A stretch of 64,000 bases of DNA. Origin: Dehalococcoidia bacterium. GTDB lineage: Bacteria; Chloroflexota; Dehalococcoidia; Lucifugimonadales; SHYT01. Shown here in pieces: positions 20,213-27,636 of this stretch (position 1 is its first letter; every line of letters begins with the position of its first letter). The stretch spans positions 1 to 64,000 of the forward strand of contig SHYA01000002.1 in assembly GCA_009693055.1 (NCBI GenBank). Direction: 5' to 3'. The notes under the pieces are model-generated. The model did not search any database and was not told the DNA's origin. It was given only the letters and a program-made list of their open reading frames with translations. Made by a program: the position numbers and the translations under genes.

Positions 20213-20265
20213 GGCATCATGCCGGGAGCGGCCAAGATTACGACGTCGAGGCCGGTTCCTCTCTT

Positions 20266-20338
20266 GATTGTCAACATGGTGGTTGACAATCAATCTGAAG
20301 TTGGTTTACAATCTCCTCAGTTATATTGTCAATACAAT
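20266..20338 (+). promoter_or_regulatory. Promoter with two inverted-repeat operators for the HTH-ATPase gene
   Basis: A perfect 10-bp inverted repeat (GATTGTCAAC, 6-base spacer, GTTGACAATC) spans 20266-20291. The -35 TTGACA (20283-20288) lies inside its right arm; after 18 bases comes TACAAT (20307-20312). A second dyad, ATTGT-CAAT-ACAAT, is at 20325-20338. Both share the TTGTCAA/ATTGT core, so a single regulator, plausibly the encoded winged-helix protein, could bind both. Confidence 0.72.
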
Positions 20339-20344
20339 GGAGCT

Positions 20345-21457
20345 ATGTTTACAATGCCAATCGAAGGACGTACCAGACAGATTGAGGAGTCGATCCTCAA
20401 CTGTGTCGAAATAGACTCTGCAAACGTTTCGAGAGAGACGGCGAAGCGCTTTGGCATCACCCGTCAAGCAGTGTCCAGGCATCTAAGGAAGCTCGTGAAT
20501 GATGGAGTCATCACGCCGTCGGGCGCAACGCGAAGCCGACGCTATGAGTTGGTAACGCTGGTCGAGAAGGATTACGTTTTTCATGACGCCTCTCATCTCC
20601 AGGAAGACGTCATTTGGCGGGAGAATGTCGCGCCCCTCTTGACTGGGCTGGCAGAGAATGTTGTTGCCATTTGTCGATACGGTTTTACCGAGATGGTCAA
20701 CAACGTAATAGAACATTCGGAATCAACGGATATGTCGGTTCGTGTGGAAATAGACGCTCTGAGGGTGAATCTAAGGGTCCATGACCAGGGGGTTGGAATA
20801 TTCGACAAAATTCAAAAGGCTTTGGGATTAGCAGACCCCAGAGAGGCAGTCATAGAACTGTCAAAAGGCAAATTCACGACCGATCAACAAAAACACACTG
20901 GTGAAGGGATTTTCTTCAGCTCACAAGCTTTCGACATTTTCTCAATCTTGTCGGCCGGTCTGTTCTATACGAGAGAGGACGAAAACGACGACTGGTTCTT
21001 AGAGGAAAAGGCAGAGGGGGAAAACAAAGCGCCAGGTACGCTAATACTCATGAAAATCCGCAAAGATTCAACGAGGACTCTCCAAGCGGTTTTTGACAAG
21101 TTCAGTGACCCGCGTACCTTTGCGTTCAACAGGACCCATATTCCACTGGCTTTGGCACGGTATGAAGGGGACGAATTAGTTTCGAGGTCGCAGGCCCGAA
21201 GGTTGTTACAAAGACTTGAACGATTCAAAGAAATCATGCTGGACTTCAAGGGCGTCGAGAGCATAGGTCAGCCGTTTGCGGATGAAATATTCCGCGTGTT
21301 CAAAAGCGAGCATCCCGAAATGTTGATTGTTGCCCTTAACACCACGCCCCAAATCGACCAGATGATTAGCAGGGCGCAAGCAGCGGGACTTGAATTGAGT
21401 CAACCCCAACTCTCTCTGGCCCTCAGTAACGTGTTCGTAGTTCAGAGACTTGGCTAG
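20345..21457 (+). CDS. Winged-HTH / histidine-kinase-like ATPase / DUF4325 (STAS-like) regulator
   Basis: About 370 residues. Residues ~10-60 form a helix-turn-helix (AKRFGITRQAVSRHLRKLV). The middle (~100-220) is a GHKL/HATPase_c domain: GFTEMVNNVIEHSES is the N-box, and VHDQGVGIFDKI and KHTGEGIFF are the G-boxes. The C-terminal ~80 residues (RSQARRLLQRLERFKEIMLDF, then a GVESIGQPFADEIFRVF segment) match the STAS-like DUF4325. It thus fuses a DNA-binding, an anti-sigma-like kinase and an anti-anti-sigma-like module in one chain. No phospho-acceptor His region is seen. It is notably richer in A+T than all neighbours, which suggests acquisition. ATG 20354 is an alternative start. Confidence 0.85.
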   Translation: MFTMPIEGRTRQIEESILNCVEIDSANVSRETAKRFGITRQAVSRHLRKLVNDGVITPSGATRSRRYELVTLVEKDYVFHDASHLQEDVIWRENVAPLLTGLAENVVAICRYGFTEMVNNVIEHSESTDMSVRVEIDALRVNLRVHDQGVGIFDKIQKALGLADPREAVIELSKGKFTTDQQKHTGEGIFFSSQAFDIFSILSAGLFYTREDENDDWFLEEKAEGENKAPGTLILMKIRKDSTRTLQAVFDKFSDPRTFAFNRTHIPLALARYEGDELVSRSQARRLLQRLERFKEIMLDFKGVESIGQPFADEIFRVFKSEHPEMLIVALNTTPQIDQMISRAQAAGLELSQPQLSLALSNVFVVQRLG

Positions 21458-21512
21458 AGCTTCGCAACGGGCGACTTTTCTGGGACCGGCCAGCCCGACG
21501 CAGGAGGCGCGT

Positions 21513-21857
21513 ATGGCCCAGCAGTGCATCTTCTGCCGCATCGGTAAAGGCGAGATCCCCAGCACGTTTCTTCACCGGGATGACCGGTGCTTTGTCATCC
21601 GGGACCTCCACCCGATGGCGCCGGTGCACCTACTGGTCATCCCGCAGCGCCACGTTACCGTACTGATGGGCTCCAGCGAGGAGGACGAAGCGCTCCTGGG
21701 GCACCTGGTGGCGGTTGCGGGGGAGGCCGCCAAGAAGGAAGGCGTGGCGGAGAGCGGCTACCGGCTGATCGTGAACCAGGGCGAGCACGCGGGGCAGGAA
21801 GTCGCGCACCTCCACGTCCACGTGCTCGGCGGGCGCCGGCTCAAGGCGATGGCGTAA
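21513..21857 (+). CDS. HIT-family nucleotide hydrolase (HinT-like)
   Basis: 114 residues from ATG 21513 (AGGAGGC upstream). It starts QQCIFCRIGKGEIPS (Cys pair of the zinc-binding Hint form), and ends with the catalytic histidine triad HLHVHVLGGRR. Purine nucleoside phosphoramidase activity is known for this group. It overlaps no neighbour and is followed after 8 bases by the YqeK-like gene. Confidence 0.95.
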   Translation: MAQQCIFCRIGKGEIPSTFLHRDDRCFVIRDLHPMAPVHLLVIPQRHVTVLMGSSEEDEALLGHLVAVAGEAAKKEGVAESGYRLIVNQGEHAGQEVAHLHVHVLGGRRLKAMA

Positions 21858-21865
21858 CGCGCCCG

Positions 21866-22525
21866 ATGGCTCAGCGAACGGCCGCGCCTGCCGGAGTTGA
21901 ACGGGAGCTTGCCAGGCTGCCGAAGGGGCTGCGGGAGCACGTGCAGCGGGTCCGTGTGCTGGCGCGGGAGCTGGCGGGGGCGCTTGGAGCGGACGCCGCG
22001 CGGGTTGAGCTGGCGGCGGCCGGCCACGACCTGGCGCGCGCCGTGGCTCCAGACGAACTGCTGCGTGAGGCGGAGCGGCTGGGCATCGTGCCGGACGCGG
22101 TTGAGGCAGCGGCGCCCATCCTGCTCCACGGGCCGGTCGCCGCTGAGAGGCTGCGGCGCGAGTTCGGTGTGCGCGACGCGCAGGTGCTGCAGGCGGTCCG
22201 TTGTCACACCACGGCGCATCCTGGTCTGGGTCTGGTGGGGCAGGTGGTGTTCCTGGCGGACAAGCTGGAGCCGCAGAAAACAGCGGGGCGCCCTGCGCTT
22301 GACGGGCTGCTGGACCTCGCGGCGCGCGACCCGGAGCGCGCCATCGCCGAGTACCTGACGGAGGAGCTTGCCGTTCAGTTGCAGAGGGGGCTGCTGCTGC
22401 ATCCCAGGGCGGTTGAGGCGCGGAACGCGTTCCTGCGCAGCGGGAGCGTGGCGGGCCGCGTCGAGGGACGGCGGCGCACCGTGTCACGGAAGGGTGCGCC
22501 TTCGCGGAGCGCCGGGCGCGGCTAG
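21866..22525 (+). CDS. HD-domain phosphohydrolase, YqeK-like (Ap4A hydrolase family)
   Basis: 219 residues. The HD core is visible: LREHVQRVRVLARELA (first His), AAAGHDLARAV (HD), ILLHGPVAAERLRREFG and VRCHTTAHPGLGLVGQVVFLAD followed by KLEP, the string characteristic of YqeK. YqeK enzymes symmetrically cleave Ap4A. The last ~40 residues are a basic extension. In many bacteria yqeK sits with nadD/rsfS; here it is beside a HIT gene, another dinucleotide-related hydrolase. Its stop overlaps the stop of the convergent gene by 4 bases (CTAG). Confidence 0.85.
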   Translation: MAQRTAAPAGVERELARLPKGLREHVQRVRVLARELAGALGADAARVELAAAGHDLARAVAPDELLREAERLGIVPDAVEAAAPILLHGPVAAERLRREFGVRDAQVLQAVRCHTTAHPGLGLVGQVVFLADKLEPQKTAGRPALDGLLDLAARDPERAIAEYLTEELAVQLQRGLLLHPRAVEARNAFLRSGSVAGRVEGRRRTVSRKGAPSRSAGRG

Positions 22526-22797
22526 CCCTCCTTGGCGGGCTGCACCGCCTGCTCCACGGCGAGCTTGCCGGTGCCCTCGAACAGGTCCCAAGGGTGAAAC
22601 GACTCCACGAAGGCCTTCGCCTCCTCCAGTGAAGCGAGTCCTTTGGCCGCGCGACCAGGGTCGTAGCCCATCGTCTTCGCGAGCGCGTCAAAGCCGCGCG
22701 GCGTTTTCCGCACCGCCCCAGCTTCCTCTTCGGAGCTGTCGTCGCCCTGCAGAATCAGTCTTTGGCCCAACCGGTGCTCTCGCCAGAACAGCCTCAT
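22522..22797 (-). CDS. Conserved hypothetical protein (91 aa)
   Basis: ATG at 22797 has GGAGG at 9-base spacing. The soluble, acidic/mixed protein starts MRLFWREHRLGQRLIL and has an SSEEEAG linker and a final helical part SLEEAKAFVESFHPWDLF. No catalytic motif or membrane segment. Family not recognised. Confidence 0.6.
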   Translation of the reverse strand: MRLFWREHRLGQRLILQGDDSSEEEAGAVRKTPRGFDALAKTMGYDPGRAAKGLASLEEAKAFVESFHPWDLFEGTGKLAVEQAVQPAKEG

Positions 22798-22948
22798 AGC
22801 ATCACGCCTCCGTAGAATGTCGCACGCGACGGTGTGAACGATGCGTCTCCGTGCAGCCTATTATAGGCAACCTTGCTGACCATAGTGCTGCACCTGGTAC
22901 CTGCTTTCGGAAATCCGTGTACCAGCGTGGTTGTTGCCGCTGCCATCC

Positions 22949-23224
22949 TGTCATGCTCAGCCGGTACGCACAGAGAGAGAAATTTCTCGGCTTGCCCTTG
23001 AGCGTAGCGAAGGGTCGCTGCGCTCCCTCAGAATGACAGAAGGGCAGGGGGGAGCCCGAGAGCCTGTCCTGAGCGAAGCCGAAGGAGGGCTTGCAGTCCC
23101 CTCGGCTTGACCCACTCGCTGCGCTCATGGTTCGACAAGCTCACCACGAGCGATTACTGAACCTCCCACCACGAGCGGGAGAGACCTCACCCCTAACCCC
23201 TCTCCATCCGATGGAGAGGGGGAG
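22949..23224. repeat. Cluster of dispersed intergenic repeats
   Basis: This fills most of a 500-base gap (22798-23296) with no gene that I can support. 22949-23039 has ends TGTCATGCTCAG and (inverted) TGTCATTCTGAGGGA, like the element before ileS. 23025-23113 is the inverted copy of the block at 7853-7935. 23185-23224 is a copy of the CCTCACCCC...GGGGGA hairpin. Several families are stacked head-to-tail. Confidence 0.78.
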
Positions 23225-23296
23225 TGCGGACTGAAGAAGCTCCCCTTCGGCTCATTCAGGGCAGGCGTGCTCGGGGTGAGCGGGGTTGAGTGAGTA

Positions 23297-24133
23297 CTAG
23301 AGCACTTCTGCGCCGCGCAAGACGAGCCAGAGGCCGGTGACGCCCATGCCCATAGCCATGAGGCGTATGAGGCCGCTCTGGCGCAAGCGCGGGGCGAGGG
23401 CAACGCCCGCCTGCGCGCCGAGGATGACGCCGATGCCGGCGTACAACAGGATGAGGCCGTCTATCTTGCCCAGGGCGGCGTAGGTGACGACGCCGGCGCC
23501 GCTGGCGAGCGCCATAGTGAACACCGACGTAGCTACGGCGACTGCAATGGGAAAGCGGAAGGCGTACACCAGGAGGGGCACGCGCATGAGGCCGCCGCCG
23601 ATGCCGAAGAAGCTGGCGAAGACGCCAAAGAGCAGGTTCCAAGAGACAGCGGCGGGCTCATTGAACGTGTAGGAGAGGGTCTCGCCCTTCGCAGTGACGA
23701 TGGTGCGGGAGGCGAGGCTTGCATGCCTCCGTGTTTGCGTTTGCGCCGCCGTGTTGGGATGGCGCATCATTGGCCGGGCGAACAGGAAGGCGCTGGCCGC
23801 GAGGAGCAACGACCCGAAGGCGAGCTGCACCAGCCCGCCCGGCGCCTTAGCAAGGGCCAGCGCGCCCAGCACGTACCCCGGCACCGAGGCGAGGGCGAAC
23901 AGGACGCCGCTCCGGTAGTCAATCGTCTTGGCGTGCCTGTAGCCAAGCGAGCCGGATATGGCGGTGAGCGTGACGGCGGTGAGGCTGGTCGCCACGGCGA
24001 TGGCCGGTTCCTTGTCCCAGATGAGGATGAAGAGCGGGCCGAGAATGAACCCTCCGCCCGCCCCGATGATGACCCCGTACGCGCCTGCCACCAGGCTGAG
24101 GGCGATCAGGGCAAGAGGCTCGTACCATTCCAT
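23297..24133 (-). CDS. TauE/SafE-family sulfite/organosulfonate exporter-like permease
   Basis: 278 residues with about 8 hydrophobic segments arranged as two repeats. Each repeat has the hallmark small-residue motif: GAYGVIIGAGGGFILGPLF near the N-terminus and FASFFGIGGGLMRVPLLV in the second half, each followed by AVATSLTAVTLTA / AVATSVFTMALAS. The family moves sulfite, sulfoacetate or similar anions. A hydrophilic loop (~125-160) links the halves. It lies 44 bases downstream of gltX on the same strand. Confidence 0.92.
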   Translation of the reverse strand: MEWYEPLALIALSLVAGAYGVIIGAGGGFILGPLFILIWDKEPAIAVATSLTAVTLTAISGSLGYRHAKTIDYRSGVLFALASVPGYVLGALALAKAPGGLVQLAFGSLLLAASAFLFARPMMRHPNTAAQTQTRRHASLASRTIVTAKGETLSYTFNEPAAVSWNLLFGVFASFFGIGGGLMRVPLLVYAFRFPIAVAVATSVFTMALASGAGVVTYAALGKIDGLILLYAGIGVILGAQAGVALAPRLRQSGLIRLMAMGMGVTGLWLVLRGAEVL

Positions 24134-24177
24134 CTAGGTCGCTTTACTGCGCGTTGGGATGTGTGGCACGTGGGCGC

Positions 24178-25683
24178 TCAGCCGAGCAGGGCGGCGACGG
24201 CCTGCTCCAGGCGGGCCAAGCATCGGTCCCTGCCGAGCACCTCCATGGTCTGGAACAGGGGAGGCGCCGCCGTCTGGCCGGTCACGGCGACGCGAAGCGC
24301 GCCAAACAGTTGGCCGGTCGTGAGCTTCAGCTCGGCAGCCAGGGGGCGCAGCGCCTCCTCCAGGTAAGGCGCGGTCCAGCGGCCGTCGGAGGCGAGTGGG
24401 GAAAGGCGAAGCCGGGCCTGCCGCAGCGCGTCCACGGCAGACTCAGCCGTCATGCCCTTTTGCACGAGCAGCGCAGGCTCGTACGCGAGACGTTCCTGGA
24501 AGAGGAACGCGGTGAGCGCGGGCGCCTCCGAGAGGAGCTTGAGCCGGTCCTTGACCAGCGGCACCACGCGCAGGACGTAGCCGCGGTCCAGGGGCCTACG
24601 TACGTCGGCGGGCAGGCCGCCGGACTCGGCAGGGCGCTCAAGGAACGGTAGGAGTTTCGGCCCAAGCGCCTCATCGCTCAGGGCGCGGATGTAGTGGCCG
24701 TTCATCCAGGCAAGCTTCTCCTTGTCAAAGATGGCCGGCGCCTTGGTGATGCGCTCCAGGCTGAAGTGCTGCATCAGCTCCGGGCGCGAGATGACGGTGG
24801 TTTTGTCGTCCAGTGACCAGCCGAGCAGCGCCATGAAGTTGAGCATGGCGTCCGGCAGGTAGCCGTCGTCCCGGTAGGCGAGGACAGAGGTGGCGCCGTG
24901 CCGCTTGGACAGCTTGGCCCGGTCGGCGCCCAGGATCATGGGCAGGTGCGCGAAGCGTGGCGGTTCCCACCCGAACGCCTGGTAGAGGAGCAGGTGGCGC
25001 GGCGTGCTCGGCAGCCACTCCTCAGCCCGCAACACGTGGGACACGTGCATGTGGTGGTCGTCCACCACGCTCGCGAGGTGATAGGTGGGGAAGCCGTCCG
25101 ACTTCAGGATGACCATGTCGCCCAGCAGGCGGTTTTCCCACGTGACCTCGCTGCGCACCAGGTCGTGGACGGTGGTCGCGCCGTCCAGCGGGATGCGGAA
25201 GCGGACCACGCACGGCTCGCCGCCCTCCTCCCTCCGGCGCCGCTCCTCCGCGGGCAGGTCACGGCAGTGCCCGTCGTAGCCTGGGGGGAGTTTTTGCTGT
25301 TGCTGCGCGAGCCGGACGGCCTCAAGCCGCGCGGGGGAGCAGTAGCAGCGGTAGGCGTGGCCGCTCCGGATAAGCTGCTCCACGTGGCTGTGGTACAACG
25401 GCAGGCGCTGTGACTGGAAGTAGGAGCCATACCCGCCCTTGCACTCCGTGCCGGCGCCCGTCGGTCCCTCGTCCCAGTCCAGGCCGAGCCAGCGGAGCGC
25501 GTCCAGGATCGCCTCCATGGCGCCGTGGACGAGGCGTTCCTGGTCAGTGTCCTCAATCCGCACGATGAAAACACCGTCGTTCCGCCGCGCAAAGAGCCAG
25601 TTGAACAGGGCGGTGCGGATGTTGCCGAGGTGGGGCTCCCCCGTGGGGCTGGGGGCGTAGCGGACGCGCACGGGTGTGGTCAC
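24178..25683 (-). CDS. gltX: Glutamyl-tRNA synthetase
   Basis: 501 residues, class I. HIGH motif in APSPTGEPHLGNIRTALF; KMSKS-type loop DRAKLSKRHGATSV; the connective domain and the helical anticodon-binding domain (RLSPLASDGRWTAPYLEEAL) are complete. The start is GTG at 25683. A TACAAT -10 element lies only about 11 bases upstream on the minus strand, suggesting a very short or no 5' leader. Confidence 0.96.
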   Translation of the reverse strand: MTTPVRVRYAPSPTGEPHLGNIRTALFNWLFARRNDGVFIVRIEDTDQERLVHGAMEAILDALRWLGLDWDEGPTGAGTECKGGYGSYFQSQRLPLYHSHVEQLIRSGHAYRCYCSPARLEAVRLAQQQQKLPPGYDGHCRDLPAEERRRREEGGEPCVVRFRIPLDGATTVHDLVRSEVTWENRLLGDMVILKSDGFPTYHLASVVDDHHMHVSHVLRAEEWLPSTPRHLLLYQAFGWEPPRFAHLPMILGADRAKLSKRHGATSVLAYRDDGYLPDAMLNFMALLGWSLDDKTTVISRPELMQHFSLERITKAPAIFDKEKLAWMNGHYIRALSDEALGPKLLPFLERPAESGGLPADVRRPLDRGYVLRVVPLVKDRLKLLSEAPALTAFLFQERLAYEPALLVQKGMTAESAVDALRQARLRLSPLASDGRWTAPYLEEALRPLAAELKLTTGQLFGALRVAVTGQTAAPPLFQTMEVLGRDRCLARLEQAVAALLG

Positions 25684-25797
25684 AGCGGGTCTATTGTAGC
25701 AGGATTGGGCGGCGCTCAGCCGGGACCCGGCATCAGGCGGCTGGGCGCCTCTAGGTCCGAAATGGCTGATTGAGGTGTCACCTTGCCGTTCAAGCCT

Positions 25798-25869
25798 CGC
25801 TCACTATCGTCAGCCCGACCGGGGAGCCCGAGGGGACTCGTCCCGTCGGAAAAACATACGAGGGCGGGT
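25798..25869. repeat. Dispersed repeat (copy 2, intergenic)
   Basis: Matches 12486-12558 over ~72 bases. It lies between the divergent gltX and lipA genes. The remaining ~65 bases before lipA hold a possible extended -10 (TGGTATCAT, about 25909-25917). Confidence 0.8.
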
Positions 25870-25934
25870 GGTGGGACACACGCCATGCCTGAAACTGGCG
25901 CTGCCGTCTGGTATCATCCGAGGGGGAGGGAAGC

Positions 25935-26825
25935 ATGGTAATCGCGCGACGCCACCCGGAATGGCTCAAGGTGAGGATGCCCGGCGGGCCCAACTACCTG
26001 GAGCTGAGGGCCGTGCTGCGCGAGGGCGCGCTGCACACCGTGTGTGAGGAGGCCCACTGCCCCAACATCGGCGAGTGCTGGGAGCGCCGGAGCGCCACGT
26101 TCATGATCCTCGGAGACCTGTGCACCTGGCGCTGCCACTACTGCGCCGTCAAGACGGGCCGTCCGCTGGGGCTTGATGCGGAGGAGCCGGAGCGGCTTGC
26201 GCAAACGGTGGAGCGCCTTGGACTCCGGTACTGCGTCATCACGTCGGTGACGCGCGACGACCTGCCGGATGGGGGAGCCGCGCTGTTCGCTCGGTGCATC
26301 GTCAGGGTGCGCGAGCGTCTACCGTCCTGCCAGGTGGAGGTGCTGATTCCTGACCTGTTCGTCAAACCAGGGGCGCTGGAGATGGTGCTTGACGCTGGGC
26401 CCGCCGTGCTGAACCACAACATTGAAACGGTGGAGCGCATCTTCAGAAGGGTGCGCCCCAAGGGGGAGTACCGCCGCTCACTGGAGCTGCTGCGCCGCGC
26501 CGCCGAGGTGGCGCCGGACGTCCCGACGAAGTCGGGCCTGATGGTCGGCCTGGGGGAGGAGGTTGACGAGGTGCTCCAGACGATGAGCGACCTCCGGTCT
26601 GTCGGCTGCCAGCTTCTCACCATCGGACAGTACTTGCGGCCCTCGGCCGTTCACGTCGCGATGCAGCGGTACTACCACCCGGACGAGTTCGCGGCGCTGC
26701 GCGAGGAAGGGTTGCGGATGGGGTTCCGCCATGTGGCGGCCGGGCCGCTGGTCCGCAGCTCTTACCACGCCGACGAGGCAGGGCGAGCCCTGCACCCTTC
26801 AACGCGAAGAGATGCGGCCACCTAG
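25935..26825 (+). CDS. lipA: Lipoyl synthase
   Basis: 296 residues of radical-SAM LipA. Auxiliary-cluster cysteines are Cys37, Cys42 and Cys48 (CEEAHCPNIGEC). The radical-SAM CxxxCxxC is Cys63, Cys67 and Cys70 (CTWRCHYC; the usual Phe before the last Cys is Tyr). TSVTRDDLPDGGA and the C-terminal RSSYHA, which supplies the cluster-ligating Ser, are present. It inserts two sulfurs into octanoyl-lipoyl domains of 2-oxoacid dehydrogenases or GcvH. No lipB or lipM is next to it. Confidence 0.96.
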   Translation: MVIARRHPEWLKVRMPGGPNYLELRAVLREGALHTVCEEAHCPNIGECWERRSATFMILGDLCTWRCHYCAVKTGRPLGLDAEEPERLAQTVERLGLRYCVITSVTRDDLPDGGAALFARCIVRVRERLPSCQVEVLIPDLFVKPGALEMVLDAGPAVLNHNIETVERIFRRVRPKGEYRRSLELLRRAAEVAPDVPTKSGLMVGLGEEVDEVLQTMSDLRSVGCQLLTIGQYLRPSAVHVAMQRYYHPDEFAALREEGLRMGFRHVAAGPLVRSSYHADEAGRALHPSTRRDAAT

Positions 26826-26896
26826 GGGGGAACAGACTCGCGCGCCAAGTGCGCGGGGCTCGCCCATGCACACGGCACCTCCGAGATCTGCCCCCC

Positions 26897-26928
26897 TTGA
26901 CATCGGCCCCAGGGGACAGGTCTACGGT
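26897..26928 (+). promoter_or_regulatory. MerR-type promoter (long spacer) for the cysteine-rich protein gene
   Basis: TTGACA at 26897-26902 is followed after a 19-20 base spacer by CTACGG/TACGGT (26922-26928). The spacer carries a CCCC-A-GGGG dyad (26907-26915). A 19-20 base spacer with a central dyad is the hallmark of promoters untwisted by MerR-family activators. A MerR gene is the second gene of this transcript. The -10 match is only moderate. Confidence 0.55.
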
Positions 26929-26957
26929 GGGGCTACGTTACACAAAGGAGGTTCGTG

Positions 26958-27125
26958 ATGACGGTACAACACCAGGCACATCCCAGCGAGCAATACGGCG
27001 ATCCCAGTTCCCTGAGCCTCGTCCTACTCGTGCAGCCCGTCCGGCAGCAGGAGGAGAGCGCGCGTCAGGCGCAGTCCTGCTGCGGGGCGGAGTGCGACTG
27101 CCCGTGCCCGCCCGACTGCTGCTGA
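26958..27125 (+). CDS. Small cysteine-rich C-terminal-motif protein (55 aa)
   Basis: ATG 26958 has a near-perfect RBS (AAAGGAGG) 6 bases upstream. The protein has a polar N-terminus (MTVQHQAHPSEQYGDPSS), a short hydrophobic stretch LSLVLLVQPV, a Gln/Glu-rich linker, and a C-terminal cluster CCGAECDCPCPPDCC with seven cysteines at 41, 42, 46, 48, 50, 54 and 55. Two readings fit: a metallothionein-like metal chelator, or a precursor peptide with leader and Cys-rich core (RiPP-like). No maturation enzyme is next to it. The MerR gene follows after 38 bases, arguing for metal- or stress-induced expression. I do not recognise the family. Confidence 0.7.
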   Translation: MTVQHQAHPSEQYGDPSSLSLVLLVQPVRQQEESARQAQSCCGAECDCPCPPDCC

Positions 27126-27163
27126 ACACCGAACGAGAGGCAAGACCAACAAGGAGGCGCATC

Positions 27164-27511
27164 GTGGAGAACGCAGGGCTTTCCGCACAAGAGGTGCGAC
27201 GGCGAACAGGCGCCACCAGGCAGGCCCTGCGCCTCTACGAGGAGCGCGGGCTTCTCACCACGCCGGGGCGCACGTATGCCGGCCGGAGGCGGTACTCGCC
27301 AAGAGCGGTTGACGAGGTACGGCTCATCCGTACCGGAGTGGCCTGCGGTTTGTGGCTGGAGGATATGAAGCCCGCGCTCCTCGCCTGGAAGAGGGGTCAG
27401 AGCGCACTCCCAACCCTCAGCGGCGTGCTGCGGAAACGGACGGCCGAGGTTGAGACCCGTATCCAGGTGCTGACCCGCCAGCTCCGCTGCCTCAACGCGA
27501 TGAGCAATTAG
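27164..27511 (+). CDS. MerR-family transcriptional regulator
   Basis: 115 residues from GTG 27164 with AAGGAGG at good spacing. The N-terminal winged HTH is typical: LSAQEVRRRTGATRQALRLY, then EERGLL and GRRRYSPRAVDEVRLIRT. A dimerisation helix follows (SGVLRKRTAEVETRIQVLTR). Only two Cys are present (about 60 and 109), and they do not match the metal-binding Cys of MerR/CueR/ZntR, so the ligand may be something other than a soft metal, or sensed differently. It is second in a two-gene unit with the Cys-rich protein. Confidence 0.88.
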   Translation: MENAGLSAQEVRRRTGATRQALRLYEERGLLTTPGRTYAGRRRYSPRAVDEVRLIRTGVACGLWLEDMKPALLAWKRGQSALPTLSGVLRKRTAEVETRIQVLTRQLRCLNAMSN

Positions 27512-27636
27512 CGATGTGATTGCTTCCGGGACGCGAAGGCGTGTCAGGAGGGGGCCGCATGCGCTCTGCCCGCGTCGGAGAAGGTCTCAGACTCAGAAGC
27601 CGCCCGGGCAGGCGCATCCTGTGGTGCGGGGACCGC

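Noticed and set aside
22949-23224. Possible CRISPR array in the repeat-rich gap
   Set aside because: Repeats belong to different families, are not evenly spaced and have no unique spacers; no cas genes.
25935-27125. lipA as the maturation enzyme of the downstream cysteine-rich peptide
   Set aside because: LipA has the full lipoyl-synthase Cys pattern and the RSSYHA end; nothing suggests a RiPP-modifying function.
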